Assembly: GCA_913061265.1 (NCBI GenBank)
Contig: CAJXVS010000006.1
Location: 1 to 64,000, forward strand
Length of the DNA: 64,000 nucleotides
Source of the DNA: an uncultured Halobacteriovorax sp.
GTDB taxonomy: Bacteria > Bdellovibrionota > Bacteriovoracia > Bacteriovoracales > Bacteriovoracaceae
Reading direction: 5' to 3'
In this document: positions 26,205-34,744 of the stretch, in pieces
Layout: each line of letters begins with the position of its first letter
Position numbering within the stretch: the stretch's first letter is position 1
The notes under the pieces: generated by a model
What the model saw: the letters and a program-made list of their open reading frames with translations, nothing else
What the model was told of the DNA's origin: nothing
Database searches by the model: none
Translations under genes and position numbers: made by a program

Positions 26205-27337
26205 AAACAATTCTATTTTTGTTAGTACTTTTTATGAATTCTTCATTTGCACAAGATAAAACGCGATATATCTTTAAATCCTGGTGCAGTGGTTTAAAAG
26301 ATAATGAAGTCTATTCTCATATAAAAGAAGCTGCTGACTTTGTGGATATAGACCCTCTTCATTTAGCTATTGGTATGTCTGGAGAAGGATTCTCTCAAAA
26401 GCATGATACTCCCATGAGCTGCAGAAAATGGCCGAAGTTAAATCAAGATAAAACAATGGTGCTTAGTACTTGCGATGATAATAACAAATTAGTTGAATCA
26501 ATTATTCAATCAAATTCAGATTGGATTGAAAATAAGAAGACCGGAAAATGGGGAGAAACTGATCCTGACTATGATAACTACGCTATTGTAGAAGCTACAT
26601 ACTATGGAAATGGTTTTAATGATGATGGCACCGATACTTTCTGCCTTGAGCAGGCCAGGTTAAAAAAGGAAAACCTCTTTCCTATAGAATTTAAAGTTGA
26701 TGATCAAAAAAATGTTTCAAAATACGAAAGCTTAGAAGATGCTCCAGAAGTTGTCTGTGACGATACAGGCAGGACTAACGAAGCAGCCACAATGAGGTTT
26801 AGGAAGTCTACAATGAGTGCCCCCTACTCAGAGCGACTTATGGTTAAGTCCAGTGAGACTAATGGGGACGAAGGACAAGCATATTATAAAAATGGAGAAG
26901 TTCAGACCTATGTGAACGCGGCAATGTGGAAAGACGCTGAGAATAAGTTCGATAAAGCATTTAAAGAAGTTCTAGTTGATTACCCTGCTTTAAAAAATAA
27001 AGTTTTCTCGAAGTATGAGAAAGTCTTTTGGAGTAAAGTTTTTTATAATGGTGGTCAGGGAACTCAAGCAGGAGCATGGTTTATGCTCAAGAAGTACGCC
27101 AAGCAAGGGTTTCTTAAAGACGATAAATATTTAAAAACAAGACCTACAAATACTTATAAACAACTCTATATTAATGGAAGACGAGATGTTGACTCTTATA
27201 GGTACGCTGAGAAAATAGACTGTCCAGGGACATGGCCTAAATCGACTAAGCCTGCTCGAACTAAAAAATCAAATTTTAAAATTGATTCGGATGATCTTAA
27301 TGAGACAGCACCAAGTCAGACGGGCAAAAATAAATAA
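26201..27337 (+). CDS. secreted protein, possible lysozyme-like fold
   Basis: 378 residues; AAGGA precedes ATG and the first 17 residues are a signal peptide ending SSFA. Residues about 44-65 read AADFVDIDPLHLAIGMSGEG, which resembles the helix and catalytic-glutamate turn of soluble lytic transglycosylases (DPxLLxAIxxxESG). Glu62 would be the acid. A later segment, KVFYNGGQGTQAGAWFML, could be the second half of such a fold. This is a weak, motif-level inference; it may be an unrelated helical protein. It is the second gene of a two-gene unit and its stop directly abuts the convergent gene at 27338. Confidence 0.7.
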   Translation: MKTILFLLVLFMNSSFAQDKTRYIFKSWCSGLKDNEVYSHIKEAADFVDIDPLHLAIGMSGEGFSQKHDTPMSCRKWPKLNQDKTMVLSTCDDNNKLVESIIQSNSDWIENKKTGKWGETDPDYDNYAIVEATYYGNGFNDDGTDTFCLEQARLKKENLFPIEFKVDDQKNVSKYESLEDAPEVVCDDTGRTNEAATMRFRKSTMSAPYSERLMVKSSETNGDEGQAYYKNGEVQTYVNAAMWKDAENKFDKAFKEVLVDYPALKNKVFSKYEKVFWSKVFYNGGQGTQAGAWFMLKKYAKQGFLKDDKYLKTRPTNTYKQLYINGRRDVDSYRYAEKIDCPGTWPKSTKPARTKKSNFKIDSDDLNETAPSQTGKNK

Positions 27338-27787
27338 TTACTTTAGCCATTCAAACATATGATAATGATCTCTATTCATTCCTATCTTTTGATAGACAGA
27401 GATAGCATTTTTATTTGTTTTATCAACGTAGAGCCTTAAACCAGCGAGAAGATCGTCCGCCTCCACTTTGGTTTTTAAGAATTCATACATGGATTTGAAA
27501 ACCCCTGTACCCCGTTGATCCTTCTCAACAAATACAGAATGGATCCATTGGACATTTCCATTTCTCCAATCAGACCATTCATTGATCACGATCAAGACTC
27601 CGCAAACCTTCTCTTCTTCGAGACAAAGGAGGTACCTCCCCTTACTTGGATCATCAAAGACAGCTTGAACGCCTTTTCTAACAACAGTTGGTGAAAGCTC
27701 TAAGTCTTCCGTCTCTAAAGCCATTTTTAACTGGGAGGCAACTATATACTCTAGGTTCTCGGGACTGGCCCATTCGATTTTTCTCAT
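27338..27787 (-). CDS. GNAT-family N-acetyltransferase
   Basis: 149 residues from ATG 27787. A TTG at 27826 would add 13 residues but has no ribosome site, and the GNAT fold begins right at MRKIEWASPEN. The core shows HSVFVEKDQRGTGVFKSMYEF, where DQRGTGVF is the acetyl-CoA loop, then LRLYVDKTNKNAISVYQKIGM, the typical C-terminal strand and helix. Substrate unknown. No ribosome site stands out ahead of the ATG. It is convergent with the secreted-protein pair, with the two stop codons directly adjacent. Confidence 0.85.
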   Translation of the reverse strand: MRKIEWASPENLEYIVASQLKMALETEDLELSPTVVRKGVQAVFDDPSKGRYLLCLEEEKVCGVLIVINEWSDWRNGNVQWIHSVFVEKDQRGTGVFKSMYEFLKTKVEADDLLAGLRLYVDKTNKNAISVYQKIGMNRDHYHMFEWLK

Positions 27788-27927
27788 ATCTAAGCTTAGA
27801 CAAATCTTTTCTATAATAAAACCCAAAACTGGCCCATGGGTTGCAATAACAATCCTATACAGATCTTAATACCTAAAAAGTGGAAAAAAACTGTCCATTT
27901 TTTAGTCACTTTATAAAAGGATGATCA

Positions 27928-29451
27928 ATGAGCTTATTCAAGAACCTTTTGATGGCCCTCTCAATACTTCTAAGTTTAGGAGTGAATGCAGGCTTCGAAG
28001 ATAATGAAGACCTCTATCCTTATAGACAAAACCTCCATATCAATCACCCCATGCAGATTCTAAACAGTGGAATCGGCGCACTTTGGGCAAGGGTCGACAT
28101 GATAAGAAGGGCCAATGAAACACTTGAACTTGAATACTTTATCTTTAACACGGACAAGGCGAGTAGAATCATCCTTCGTGAACTTGTAAGCGCAGCTAAC
28201 CGCGGAGTAAAAGTTAGGCTACTCGTAGATAAGAGTGCTGCCGTTTTCGTTCTAGATGAGTTCTTTGCTGAGGCCTTGAAGAAAAAGAATGTTGAAGTAC
28301 GCTATTATAATGCCGCTTCAATCATTCAAATTAGTACCGTTCAATTTAGAAACCACCGTAAGATGATCTCACGTGATGGAATTGAGGCCATAACTGGTGG
28401 TAGGAATATTGCCGATGAGTACTTTGACCTAAGTGAAACCTTTAACTTCCTAGACCGAGATGTATGGGTTGAAGGGCCAGTTGTTGCCACTATGGTAGAG
28501 ACCTTTGATCGCTTCTGGAAGTCTGACATCGTAGAGACACCATCAAAGCCCGAAGCGCCTATTAAATTTGCAGGTGATAGAGTTGTCAGTAGAAAAGAGA
28601 AACGAAAGAGAGCTGTTCAACATAAAGAAAGAGTTAAAAGATTTAAATCAAAAAGAAGATTTGCTCATAGATTCTTAAGAGATCATCAAAAAGATGACTT
28701 TTCTGCCTTAAGGTATGCAGAAACTTATGGAAAAAAGGCCCTCGCCCTAACAAATAAACATACTTGCCCTCATGTAGGATTTGCTACGGATAAAGAAGGT
28801 GGAGATTTTGCGAAACGAGTCTCATCAGCTGATTATCATTTAAACTATAGGCTCCTCAGAAAAGAAATCGCTAAATGGTTAGGCTATATCGAAACTGAAG
28901 TAACTCTCGACTCTCCTTACTTTTTAAACAATTCAAGAAGTAGAGAGGCCCTAGAGAAAATGCTTGATGCTGGTCAAAAGGTAAACATCCTGACTAACAG
29001 TTTAGGTTCAACGGACGCCATTTATGTATCCACTGTCTTTGCTGAAGAAGTAAGAGGCTATACTCCCCTCGATAATTTTAGCGCTCATATCTATATTGGA
29101 AAGTTCTCAAATGAATCAGAACTTATGAATGATGAAATAAGAAATGCTGTTTGGGGAACACACTCCAAGACAATTGTCTTTAATGATAAAGCGGTAATGG
29201 TAGGAACATTTAACATCGATAACCGATCAAGTTATTACAACACTGAAATGGCGATCTTCTGTAATGAGAGTAAAGAAATTAGAGATGATGTCATGGATAA
29301 TATTAAACTTAGGATGAAATATTCTAAAAAGCTTGGAAAGAATGGAAGGCCTGAGGATGGATCGAAACTCTTAGCAAACTCAAGTTTTACTAAGAAGCTT
29401 CTCTATTTCTTTTTGAAAGTTCCAGCTTCTCTCCTTAAGTTTCTACTTTAA
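27928..29451 (+). CDS. secreted phospholipase D / cardiolipin-synthase-like protein
   Basis: 507 residues, AAAGGA before ATG, signal peptide cleaved near residue 21. Two PLD-superfamily lobes are present. The first has a full HKD motif: H143, K145, D150, followed by GGRN. The second has H412 and K414, but the position of the aspartate is N419 (aat at 29182-29184), with GTFN following at the proper distance. A basic stretch lies between the lobes (about 225-250). The family moves phosphatidyl groups, making or breaking phospholipids. An exported form could act on its own envelope or on prey membranes; which one is inference. The Asn in the second motif may lower activity. Confidence 0.88.
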   Translation: MSLFKNLLMALSILLSLGVNAGFEDNEDLYPYRQNLHINHPMQILNSGIGALWARVDMIRRANETLELEYFIFNTDKASRIILRELVSAANRGVKVRLLVDKSAAVFVLDEFFAEALKKKNVEVRYYNAASIIQISTVQFRNHRKMISRDGIEAITGGRNIADEYFDLSETFNFLDRDVWVEGPVVATMVETFDRFWKSDIVETPSKPEAPIKFAGDRVVSRKEKRKRAVQHKERVKRFKSKRRFAHRFLRDHQKDDFSALRYAETYGKKALALTNKHTCPHVGFATDKEGGDFAKRVSSADYHLNYRLLRKEIAKWLGYIETEVTLDSPYFLNNSRSREALEKMLDAGQKVNILTNSLGSTDAIYVSTVFAEEVRGYTPLDNFSAHIYIGKFSNESELMNDEIRNAVWGTHSKTIVFNDKAVMVGTFNIDNRSSYYNTEMAIFCNESKEIRDDVMDNIKLRMKYSKKLGKNGRPEDGSKLLANSSFTKKLLYFFLKVPASLLKFLL

Positions 29452-29464
29452 GAAAGAAAAAAAA

Positions 29465-29484
29465 GGCCTCTTAAATAAGAGGCC
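29465..29484 (+). terminator. hairpin terminator after the PLD gene
   Basis: GGCCTCTTA (29465-29473) pairs with TAAGAGGCC (29476-29484), flanked by an A-run on the left and a T-run at 29503-29512. It also lies between convergent genes, so it could serve fusA as well. Confidence 0.8.
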
Positions 29485-29512
29485 CTTTGCACTATAGAAT
29501 TATTTTTTTTTA

Positions 29513-31666
29513 CTAATCATTAGCGAGTTTCTCAGCACGCTCAGCCATCACTTTTTCTTGGATGTTTGAAGGGCAATCTACATAACGGCTAAATTCCATT
29601 GTGTAAGTTGCTTTACCAGCAGACATTGAACGAAGGTCTGAAGAGTAACCAAACATTTCTGAAAGTGGAACTTCAGCGTTAACAATAACTTCACCAGTTG
29701 GGTCAGTTTCAGATCCTTGGATCATCCCTCTTCTAGAAGAAAGGTCACCAATAACAGAACCTTGATACTCATCAGGTGTTGTTACTTCAACTTTCATTAC
29801 CGGCTCAAGTAGAACTGGATCAGCTGCTCTAACGGCTTGTCTCATTGCTTGTCTTGCAGCAATACGGAAGGCCATATCAGATGAATCAACATCATGTGAA
29901 CGACCGTCTTTTAAGAAGATCTCACAGTTAATAAGTGGGAAAGCAGCAAGAGGACCTTTATCCATAACATCTTGAAAACCTTTCTCACAGGCACCAAGAA
30001 ATTCTGTAGGAATAGATCCACCCTTAATTTGGTTATGGAATCTAAAAACCTGATCTTCTTTTTCTTTTTCTTCTTCAACTAATGGACGAAGAATACCGAC
30101 AACCTGACCAAATTGACCAGAACCACCAGTTTGCTTCTTATGAGTATAATCAAAAACAGTTTCCATACGGATTGTTTCTCTGTAGTTCACCTGAGGAGCA
30201 CCAACGATAACTTCGGCACCGTACTCACGCTTAATTCTTTCTACATAAATCTCAAGGTGAAGCTCACCCATACCAGCGATACGTGTCTCACCTGATTCTT
30301 CATCAGTAAAAACATGGAAAGTTGGATCTTCTTTTAGGAATCTTGAAAGAGCTTTTGAAAGCTTCGCTTGATCACCTTTATCTTTACAAGAAATTGAAAG
30401 TTCAATTACTGGAATCGGAACATGAATACCTTCACAAGAAAGGTTAGTTAGATCATCAGTACCTACAAATGTATCACCCGAAGCACAATCAACACCAACG
30501 AGGGCGATAATATCACCTGCGTGAGCTTCGTCGATATTAGCTCTATCGTTAGACATCATTCGAACCATTCTACCAATACGAGTTTTCTTACCAGTTCTTG
30601 TATTCCAAACAGTCTCACCTTTATTCAAAGTACCTTGGTAGATACGAGTATAAGTTAACTGTCCAAATTGCTCATCAGTAATCTTGAAGGCCATACAAAC
30701 AAGATCTTTTGCTTTGTCTGGTTGAAGAGTTACATGATCACCAGTGTCTGCATCAATTGCCGTTGGCTTGGCACACTCAAGAGGTGAAGGAAGGTAACGA
30801 GCAACTGCTTCAAGAAGAAGTTGAACACCTTTATTTTTGAAAGCAGAACCACAGTATACTGGAGTTAGCTTATGAGTGTTAACACCCTCTTTAATACACT
30901 TATGAAGGTCAGCTTCTGATGGCTCATTTCCTTCTAGATATGCTTCCATGACTTCGTCATCAAATTCAGCAACCTTATCAATCATCTCACCACGAAGTTC
31001 AGTAGCAGCGTCAAGGATGTCAGCTGGACATTCTTCAACACGAACCTTCTCTCCATTATCTCCGTCGAAGTAATAGGCCTTCATAGTAACAAGGTCTACC
31101 ATTCCACAGAAGTCTTCTTCAGATCCAATAGGATGTTGCATAAGAACTGCGTTGTGATTAAGTTTTTCAATCAGTGCATCTCTTCCTTTAAAAGCATTGG
31201 CGCCCATACGGTCCATCTTGTTAAGGAAAGCTAATCTTGGAACCTTATATCTTCTCATCTGACGATCAACAGTAATTGACTGTGACTGAACACCAGAGAC
31301 AGAACAAAGAACAAGAATCGCACCATCAAGAACTCTTAGTGAACGTTCAACTTCAACAGTGAAGTCAACGTGACCAGGAGTATCGATAATATTGACTCTC
31401 GTATCTTTCTCAATACCTTCAGCAAAAGTAGTTCCTTTTTCTTCAAGACCACGCCAGTAAACTGTCGTTGCAGCAGAAGTAATAGTAATACCTTTTTCTT
31501 TTTCTAATTCCATATGGTCCATTTTTGCACCATCACCACCACCACGAACGTCTTCGATTTTGTGAATTTCTCCACAGTAAAAAAGGACGCGTTCAGTTAG
31601 TGTTGTTTTACCCGAGTCGATGTGGGCCGAGATACCAATGTTTCTCGTCTTAGCCATTAATTTCAT
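29513..31666 (-). CDS. fusA: elongation factor G, spd/mitochondrial type
   Basis: 717 residues, full length. ATG 31666 has GGAG seven bases upstream. The GTPase domain has AHIDSGKTT (P-loop), the switch region ending EKGITITSAAT, DTPGHVDF and NKMD. Later domains II to V are complete, ending with the usual MSAGKATYTMEFSRY. Serine in AHIDSGKTT and the extended DVRGGGDGAKMD insertion match mitochondrial EF-G1 and the spdEFG1 group rather than standard bacterial EF-G (AHIDAGKTT). The enzyme moves tRNA and mRNA through the ribosome. It stands alone, not in a str operon with rpsL/rpsG/tuf. Confidence 0.97.
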   Translation of the reverse strand: MKLMAKTRNIGISAHIDSGKTTLTERVLFYCGEIHKIEDVRGGGDGAKMDHMELEKEKGITITSAATTVYWRGLEEKGTTFAEGIEKDTRVNIIDTPGHVDFTVEVERSLRVLDGAILVLCSVSGVQSQSITVDRQMRRYKVPRLAFLNKMDRMGANAFKGRDALIEKLNHNAVLMQHPIGSEEDFCGMVDLVTMKAYYFDGDNGEKVRVEECPADILDAATELRGEMIDKVAEFDDEVMEAYLEGNEPSEADLHKCIKEGVNTHKLTPVYCGSAFKNKGVQLLLEAVARYLPSPLECAKPTAIDADTGDHVTLQPDKAKDLVCMAFKITDEQFGQLTYTRIYQGTLNKGETVWNTRTGKKTRIGRMVRMMSNDRANIDEAHAGDIIALVGVDCASGDTFVGTDDLTNLSCEGIHVPIPVIELSISCKDKGDQAKLSKALSRFLKEDPTFHVFTDEESGETRIAGMGELHLEIYVERIKREYGAEVIVGAPQVNYRETIRMETVFDYTHKKQTGGSGQFGQVVGILRPLVEEEKEKEDQVFRFHNQIKGGSIPTEFLGACEKGFQDVMDKGPLAAFPLINCEIFLKDGRSHDVDSSDMAFRIAARQAMRQAVRAADPVLLEPVMKVEVTTPDEYQGSVIGDLSSRRGMIQGSETDPTGEVIVNAEVPLSEMFGYSSDLRSMSAGKATYTMEFSRYVDCPSNIQEKVMAERAEKLAND

Positions 31667-31715
31667 GGAAAGTCTCCGTTTTATCTATATAGTTTATCTA
31701 TGTTTAATCTGGTGC

Positions 31716-31744
31716 ATCTTAGTGAAATGACGGGAATGAGTCAA
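31716..31744 (-). promoter_or_regulatory. promoter of fusA
   Basis: On the minus strand TTGACT (31744-31739) and TAAGAT (31721-31716) are separated by exactly 17 bp. The expected start of transcription is near 31709, giving a leader of about 43 nt that holds the GGAG ribosome site. Confidence 0.65.
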
Positions 31745-31833
31745 CGGGGAAAGTTGGTCTTAAACTATAATGCTTTACAATAATTTTTTATTGCCAAACC
31801 CCTTAACCATTTTATACAAGAGCCCACCGAATT

Positions 31834-32472
31834 ATGAAAAAAGACTTAGGAAAACAAGAGCTATATGACGGCGTTAAGGCCATTGTAGAGGCGGAATCAG
31901 ACCATATCCACCTCACACAGCATAAACTGTTCACGCTCTTCTCAATTGCCTTTCAATACATGCTTTTTCGCTCCACGAAAAAACCGGGGGCTTATATTAT
32001 CCGCGTTGAAGACAGCCTTCTCGCCGAAAAGCTCGCCCGTAAATCAAAAGACCCAAGTACAAGACGTTTTGTGCAGTCAGTCCTACTTCCGCGAAAATTG
32101 AAATTTCAGAAGTCGACCTTTTATATCGACTTCTTTCATATGGGTTCTTGGAACCTAACTAGCGAGATCCCTAAAGATAAAGTCCAAGGGGCTATCATTG
32201 TAAAAAATACTTCTTCTAAGCCAATGATGGAGATCGCAGAACCTCTCGAAGGAGAAGAAGAGGCTGAGCAAGATATTATGGCGAGCCTTCCGGCAGACTA
32301 TTACTTCACTTCTCTTCGCGACTTCGTTCCTGCTTCGATCACAATTGCTTATGAAACAGAGCTCGAAGGTGTTGAGCCTCTTACTTTTGATTTTATTCAG
32401 AAGGAGAAAGAGCGTACTGCATCAGGTGTCACAGTTAACAGCAATATCGATTTAGATAATATCAAGGATTAG
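31834..32472 (+). CDS. cytoplasmic protein of unknown function
   Basis: 212 residues with no signal peptide or membrane segment. The N-terminal 110 residues mix helices with basic stretches (LARKSKDPSTRRFVQSVLLPRK is typical of the region; no known motif). An acidic run around residue 135 (EGEEEAEQD) separates it from the C-terminal part. No ribosome site is obvious ahead of the ATG. It is divergent from fusA with 167 bp between the starts, and a TATAAT lies at 31766-31771. No family was recognised. Confidence 0.65.
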   Translation: MKKDLGKQELYDGVKAIVEAESDHIHLTQHKLFTLFSIAFQYMLFRSTKKPGAYIIRVEDSLLAEKLARKSKDPSTRRFVQSVLLPRKLKFQKSTFYIDFFHMGSWNLTSEIPKDKVQGAIIVKNTSSKPMMEIAEPLEGEEEAEQDIMASLPADYYFTSLRDFVPASITIAYETELEGVEPLTFDFIQKEKERTASGVTVNSNIDLDNIKD

Positions 32473-32473
32473 C

Positions 32474-32580
32474 GACCTGCAGTCAAATTGCTTCGCAACT
32501 TGATGCTGAGTCGTCGTAAAGGCTCAAGGAAGCGTAAGCGCCCGCAGAGGCACGCGGAGTATTTCTCTAAAATAATTCAA
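32474..32580 (+). repeat. dispersed two-hairpin repeat, copy 1
   Basis: Copy 1 of an element also found inverted at 34643-34742. The shared core (32515-32563) runs from CGTAAAGG through GGAAGCGTAAGCGCCCG to CACGCGGAGTAT. Ahead of it a first hairpin, TCAAATTGC-TTC-GCAACTTGA (32483-32503), takes the place of a different hairpin in copy 2; after it both share ATAATTCAA. It sits in the gap between the 31834 gene and the convergent methyltransferase gene. Confidence 0.75.
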
Positions 32581-32613
32581 CGTCATGCAAATATGTTATT
32601 TACCAACCCCAAA

Positions 32614-33153
32614 TCAAAAGTCCGCATTCCTCGTATATTCATAAAGAGAAACAGTCGCAGCAATAGCAACATTAAGGGACTCAGTTACCCCAAATTGTTT
32701 AATCTTCAATCTTTTAATATGCGGATAATCATTAAGGTCAAATGAAAGTCCAAACTCTTCATGTCCTAGAATAAAAGCCGTCTTTACTGGCAGCTCAGTA
32801 TCTTGAAGATACTCTTCTGTATTAGAATCAAGCCCAAAAAGAGTATAGCCATCTTCCCGAAGCATCTTATAACAATCCTCAAAAGTATCATGAAAGTGGG
32901 CTTTCACTTTCCTAAAACAGCCCTTTGAGGGAATAGGATCAAAGAAGTTAATCCCTACTAAATGAATGGAGCGCGCTCCGAAGGCCTCGGCGCTTCTGAA
33001 GATTTTCCCGATATTAAAGCTTGGTTTTAAATGATCAAGAACGATGACAACCTGATGCGCTCCTTCCTTGGCCAATCCCCTATTCCTAAGGAGTTCCTTC
33101 TCAAAGAGTCTTTCCGTGTATTTACGTCTGTCTAAAAATTTCTTTTTTCCCAT
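32614..33153 (-). CDS. SpoU/TrmH-family RNA 2'-O-methyltransferase
   Basis: 179 residues from ATG 33153, which has AGG seven bases upstream; a TTG at 33201 would add 16 residues and lacks support. The SPOUT knot is seen as VIVLDHLKPSFNIGKIFRSA (motif 1 with N-IG--R), AFILGHEEFGLS (motif 2) and LKIKQFGVTESLNVAIAATV (motif 3, SLNV being the cofactor-binding signature). The family methylates a ribose of tRNA or rRNA using S-adenosylmethionine; the target base cannot be told. Divergent from the HD-GYP-like gene, 86 bp apart. Its 3' side borders the dispersed repeat. Confidence 0.9.
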   Translation of the reverse strand: MGKKKFLDRRKYTERLFEKELLRNRGLAKEGAHQVVIVLDHLKPSFNIGKIFRSAEAFGARSIHLVGINFFDPIPSKGCFRKVKAHFHDTFEDCYKMLREDGYTLFGLDSNTEEYLQDTELPVKTAFILGHEEFGLSFDLNDYPHIKRLKIKQFGVTESLNVAIAATVSLYEYTRNADF

Positions 33154-33239
33154 ATTGCAACCTAGCTTTTTGAAGCTAATCTGCAAAAACACTCCGCGCA
33201 ATAAGTCCCAATTATTAAAAATTATGTTAAAATTCTTTG

Positions 33240-34583
33240 ATGCAGATAATCCTTATCGAACCTGATTCAAGAACTAGAGACATGTTTTGTGTCAACCTAA
33301 CCGATATTTTAGGAACGGATATAGTTACCCTTGATAGTGCAGAGGAAGCTTGGGGAATGATTGAGATCTTAGAGGTAGGTCTTATTATTTCTAAAGACAT
33401 TGTTGATGATAAGCCCTGCGTGGACTACTTAGTTGAGAAACTCTCAGGGTCTCAAAAAGAAGTTCCCCTAATAAGTATCGGCACCGACAATAAAAGCAGC
33501 TCTCCACTAGTCACTATTCTCCCTGAAGAGACCTCTCCAGAGATGTTAGCAACAACGGCTCTGGCGGTTATTAAAAGAGAGCAGAAAAAAATTAATAAAA
33601 AGCTACAAGAAGATAGTGATAAAGATCAGGATAAGCTCTATTCACCTGTCCCCATTAGCATCTTCCGCTATTTTCATTCTATTCCTTTTGATATCTTTAT
33701 CCGCTTAAAAAGGGGAGATGATTTTCAATTTCTCAAAAGGATCATCGCAGATGAGGGCTATGATCTCACCATGATTGATAGCTATGAGAAGAAGAATGTG
33801 ACTTCACTCTTTATAGAAAAACAAAACTTTAAGAAGTTCACAGAGATCACAAATGCCCGTTTTAAAGAATTACTCGACGATGTTCATACCAACTCAAAGT
33901 CTAAAGAGGAAATTCAAGAATTTGTTTTAAACCAATTAACGGCCAGTGGATTTAGTGAATCAAGCCTACAACTAGCTCAAGATTCAATTTCTAAGATCAA
34001 TACAAAGATTCAATCCACGCAATCTAAATTAGGACTTCTTACGGAGATCTTTAATTCTCAGTTAGGTTATCGCTATAGACGCTCTTATATGATTGGTGTC
34101 ATAGGCTCACTGATGTTGAAGAACCTTGTCTGGGCTGATTCTAAGCACGCTGAGTACATAACCTCAGCAGCCTACCTCCATGATATGTTCTTAGAAACAG
34201 ACGAAGAAATGGATATTTCTTCTGATGCCGAATTAGAGCAGGCCTTTCTTGTTGATGAACATGAGCGTGTGGAGAACCACGCTAAACTAGCTTCAGATAA
34301 GATCTCCTTGAATGATAGAATTCCTTCAGAAGTTCAAAGTATTGTTTGTCAGCATCATGGCACACATTCTGGTGTTGGCTTTCCGGCAACTATATCTCCT
34401 CAAGTTAAAAAAATCAGTATTGCTTTTTTAGTTGCAGAGGAATTCTCTATAGCTATTCTCCGTAGCACTCGAAATAAGATTAATGTTAAAGGGGTTATGA
34501 AGCAGGTTACTGAGAAGTACCCTGAGTCTGATGTTGTTGTTGATTGTTTGGCTGCTTTGAAGTTGGCTTTGTCTGGGAAGTAG
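33240..34583 (+). CDS. HD-GYP-like signalling protein with receiver-like N-terminus
   Basis: 447 residues from ATG 33240. A TTG directly ahead of it is not preferred, because the chain begins MQIILIEPDSRTRD in receiver style. Residues about 1-115 form a receiver-like fold, but no clear phosphoacceptor aspartate sits at the end of the third strand. The C-terminal 160 residues are an HD-GYP relative: LHDMF near 314 for the HD pair, ENHAK near 345, and QHHGTHSGVGFP near 371-382, where the GYP tripeptide is GFP. HD-GYP proteins break down c-di-GMP. The usual HDIGK and HHE are altered (HDMFL, QHHG), so activity may be reduced or lost. Confidence 0.75.
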   Translation: MQIILIEPDSRTRDMFCVNLTDILGTDIVTLDSAEEAWGMIEILEVGLIISKDIVDDKPCVDYLVEKLSGSQKEVPLISIGTDNKSSSPLVTILPEETSPEMLATTALAVIKREQKKINKKLQEDSDKDQDKLYSPVPISIFRYFHSIPFDIFIRLKRGDDFQFLKRIIADEGYDLTMIDSYEKKNVTSLFIEKQNFKKFTEITNARFKELLDDVHTNSKSKEEIQEFVLNQLTASGFSESSLQLAQDSISKINTKIQSTQSKLGLLTEIFNSQLGYRYRRSYMIGVIGSLMLKNLVWADSKHAEYITSAAYLHDMFLETDEEMDISSDAELEQAFLVDEHERVENHAKLASDKISLNDRIPSEVQSIVCQHHGTHSGVGFPATISPQVKKISIAFLVAEEFSIAILRSTRNKINVKGVMKQVTEKYPESDVVVDCLAALKLALSGK

Positions 34584-34620
34584 GTTTTTCTTTTTAATAA
34601 TTTTGTTTTTGGGTAAAAAA

Positions 34621-34643
34621 AAGGTCCTTATAAAAAGGACCTT
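34621..34643 (+). terminator. hairpin terminator after the HD-GYP-like gene
   Basis: AAGGTCCTT (34621-34629) pairs with AAGGACCTT (34635-34643), preceded by a run of A. It starts about 37 bp after the stop codon. The T-rich segment typical of a terminator lies before it on the plus strand, so it may serve better for transcripts on the minus strand. Confidence 0.65.
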
Positions 34644-34742
34644 GAATTATATAACAGAGATACTCCGCGTGAGGCTACGGGCGCTAACGCTTCCGAGCCT
34701 CTTTACGATAGTCTGTATTAAAAACCTTTGGTTTTTAATGCT
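34643..34742 (-). repeat. dispersed two-hairpin repeat, copy 2
   Basis: Inverted relative to copy 1 (32474-32580). Its core occupies 34660-34707. Read on the minus strand it gives CGTAAAGAGGCTCGGAAGCG, then TTAGCGCCCG, and ends CACGCGGAGTAT. The core can fold through GAGGCT/AGCCTC, CGG/CCG and GCG/CGC into one long hairpin. It lies directly after the histone gene on that gene's own strand. Confidence 0.75.
34717..34739 (-). terminator. perfect hairpin after the histone gene
   Basis: ATTAAAAACC (34717-34726) and GGTTTTTAAT (34730-34739) pair over ten bases with a three-base loop, six bases beyond the histone stop codon. It is also the first hairpin of repeat copy 2. There is no clear T-tract behind it, so it may stabilise the mRNA end instead of stopping transcription. 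Confidence 0.55.
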
Positions 34743-34744
34743 GA

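Noticed and set aside
26201-27337. Confident call of a lytic transglycosylase
   Set aside because: Only one motif-like segment supports it; the other motifs of the family are not visible, so it was left as a possibility.
32488-32745. 85-codon plus-strand frame of basic composition
   Set aside because: Starts with TTG inside the dispersed repeat and runs antisense into the methyltransferase; no ribosome site.
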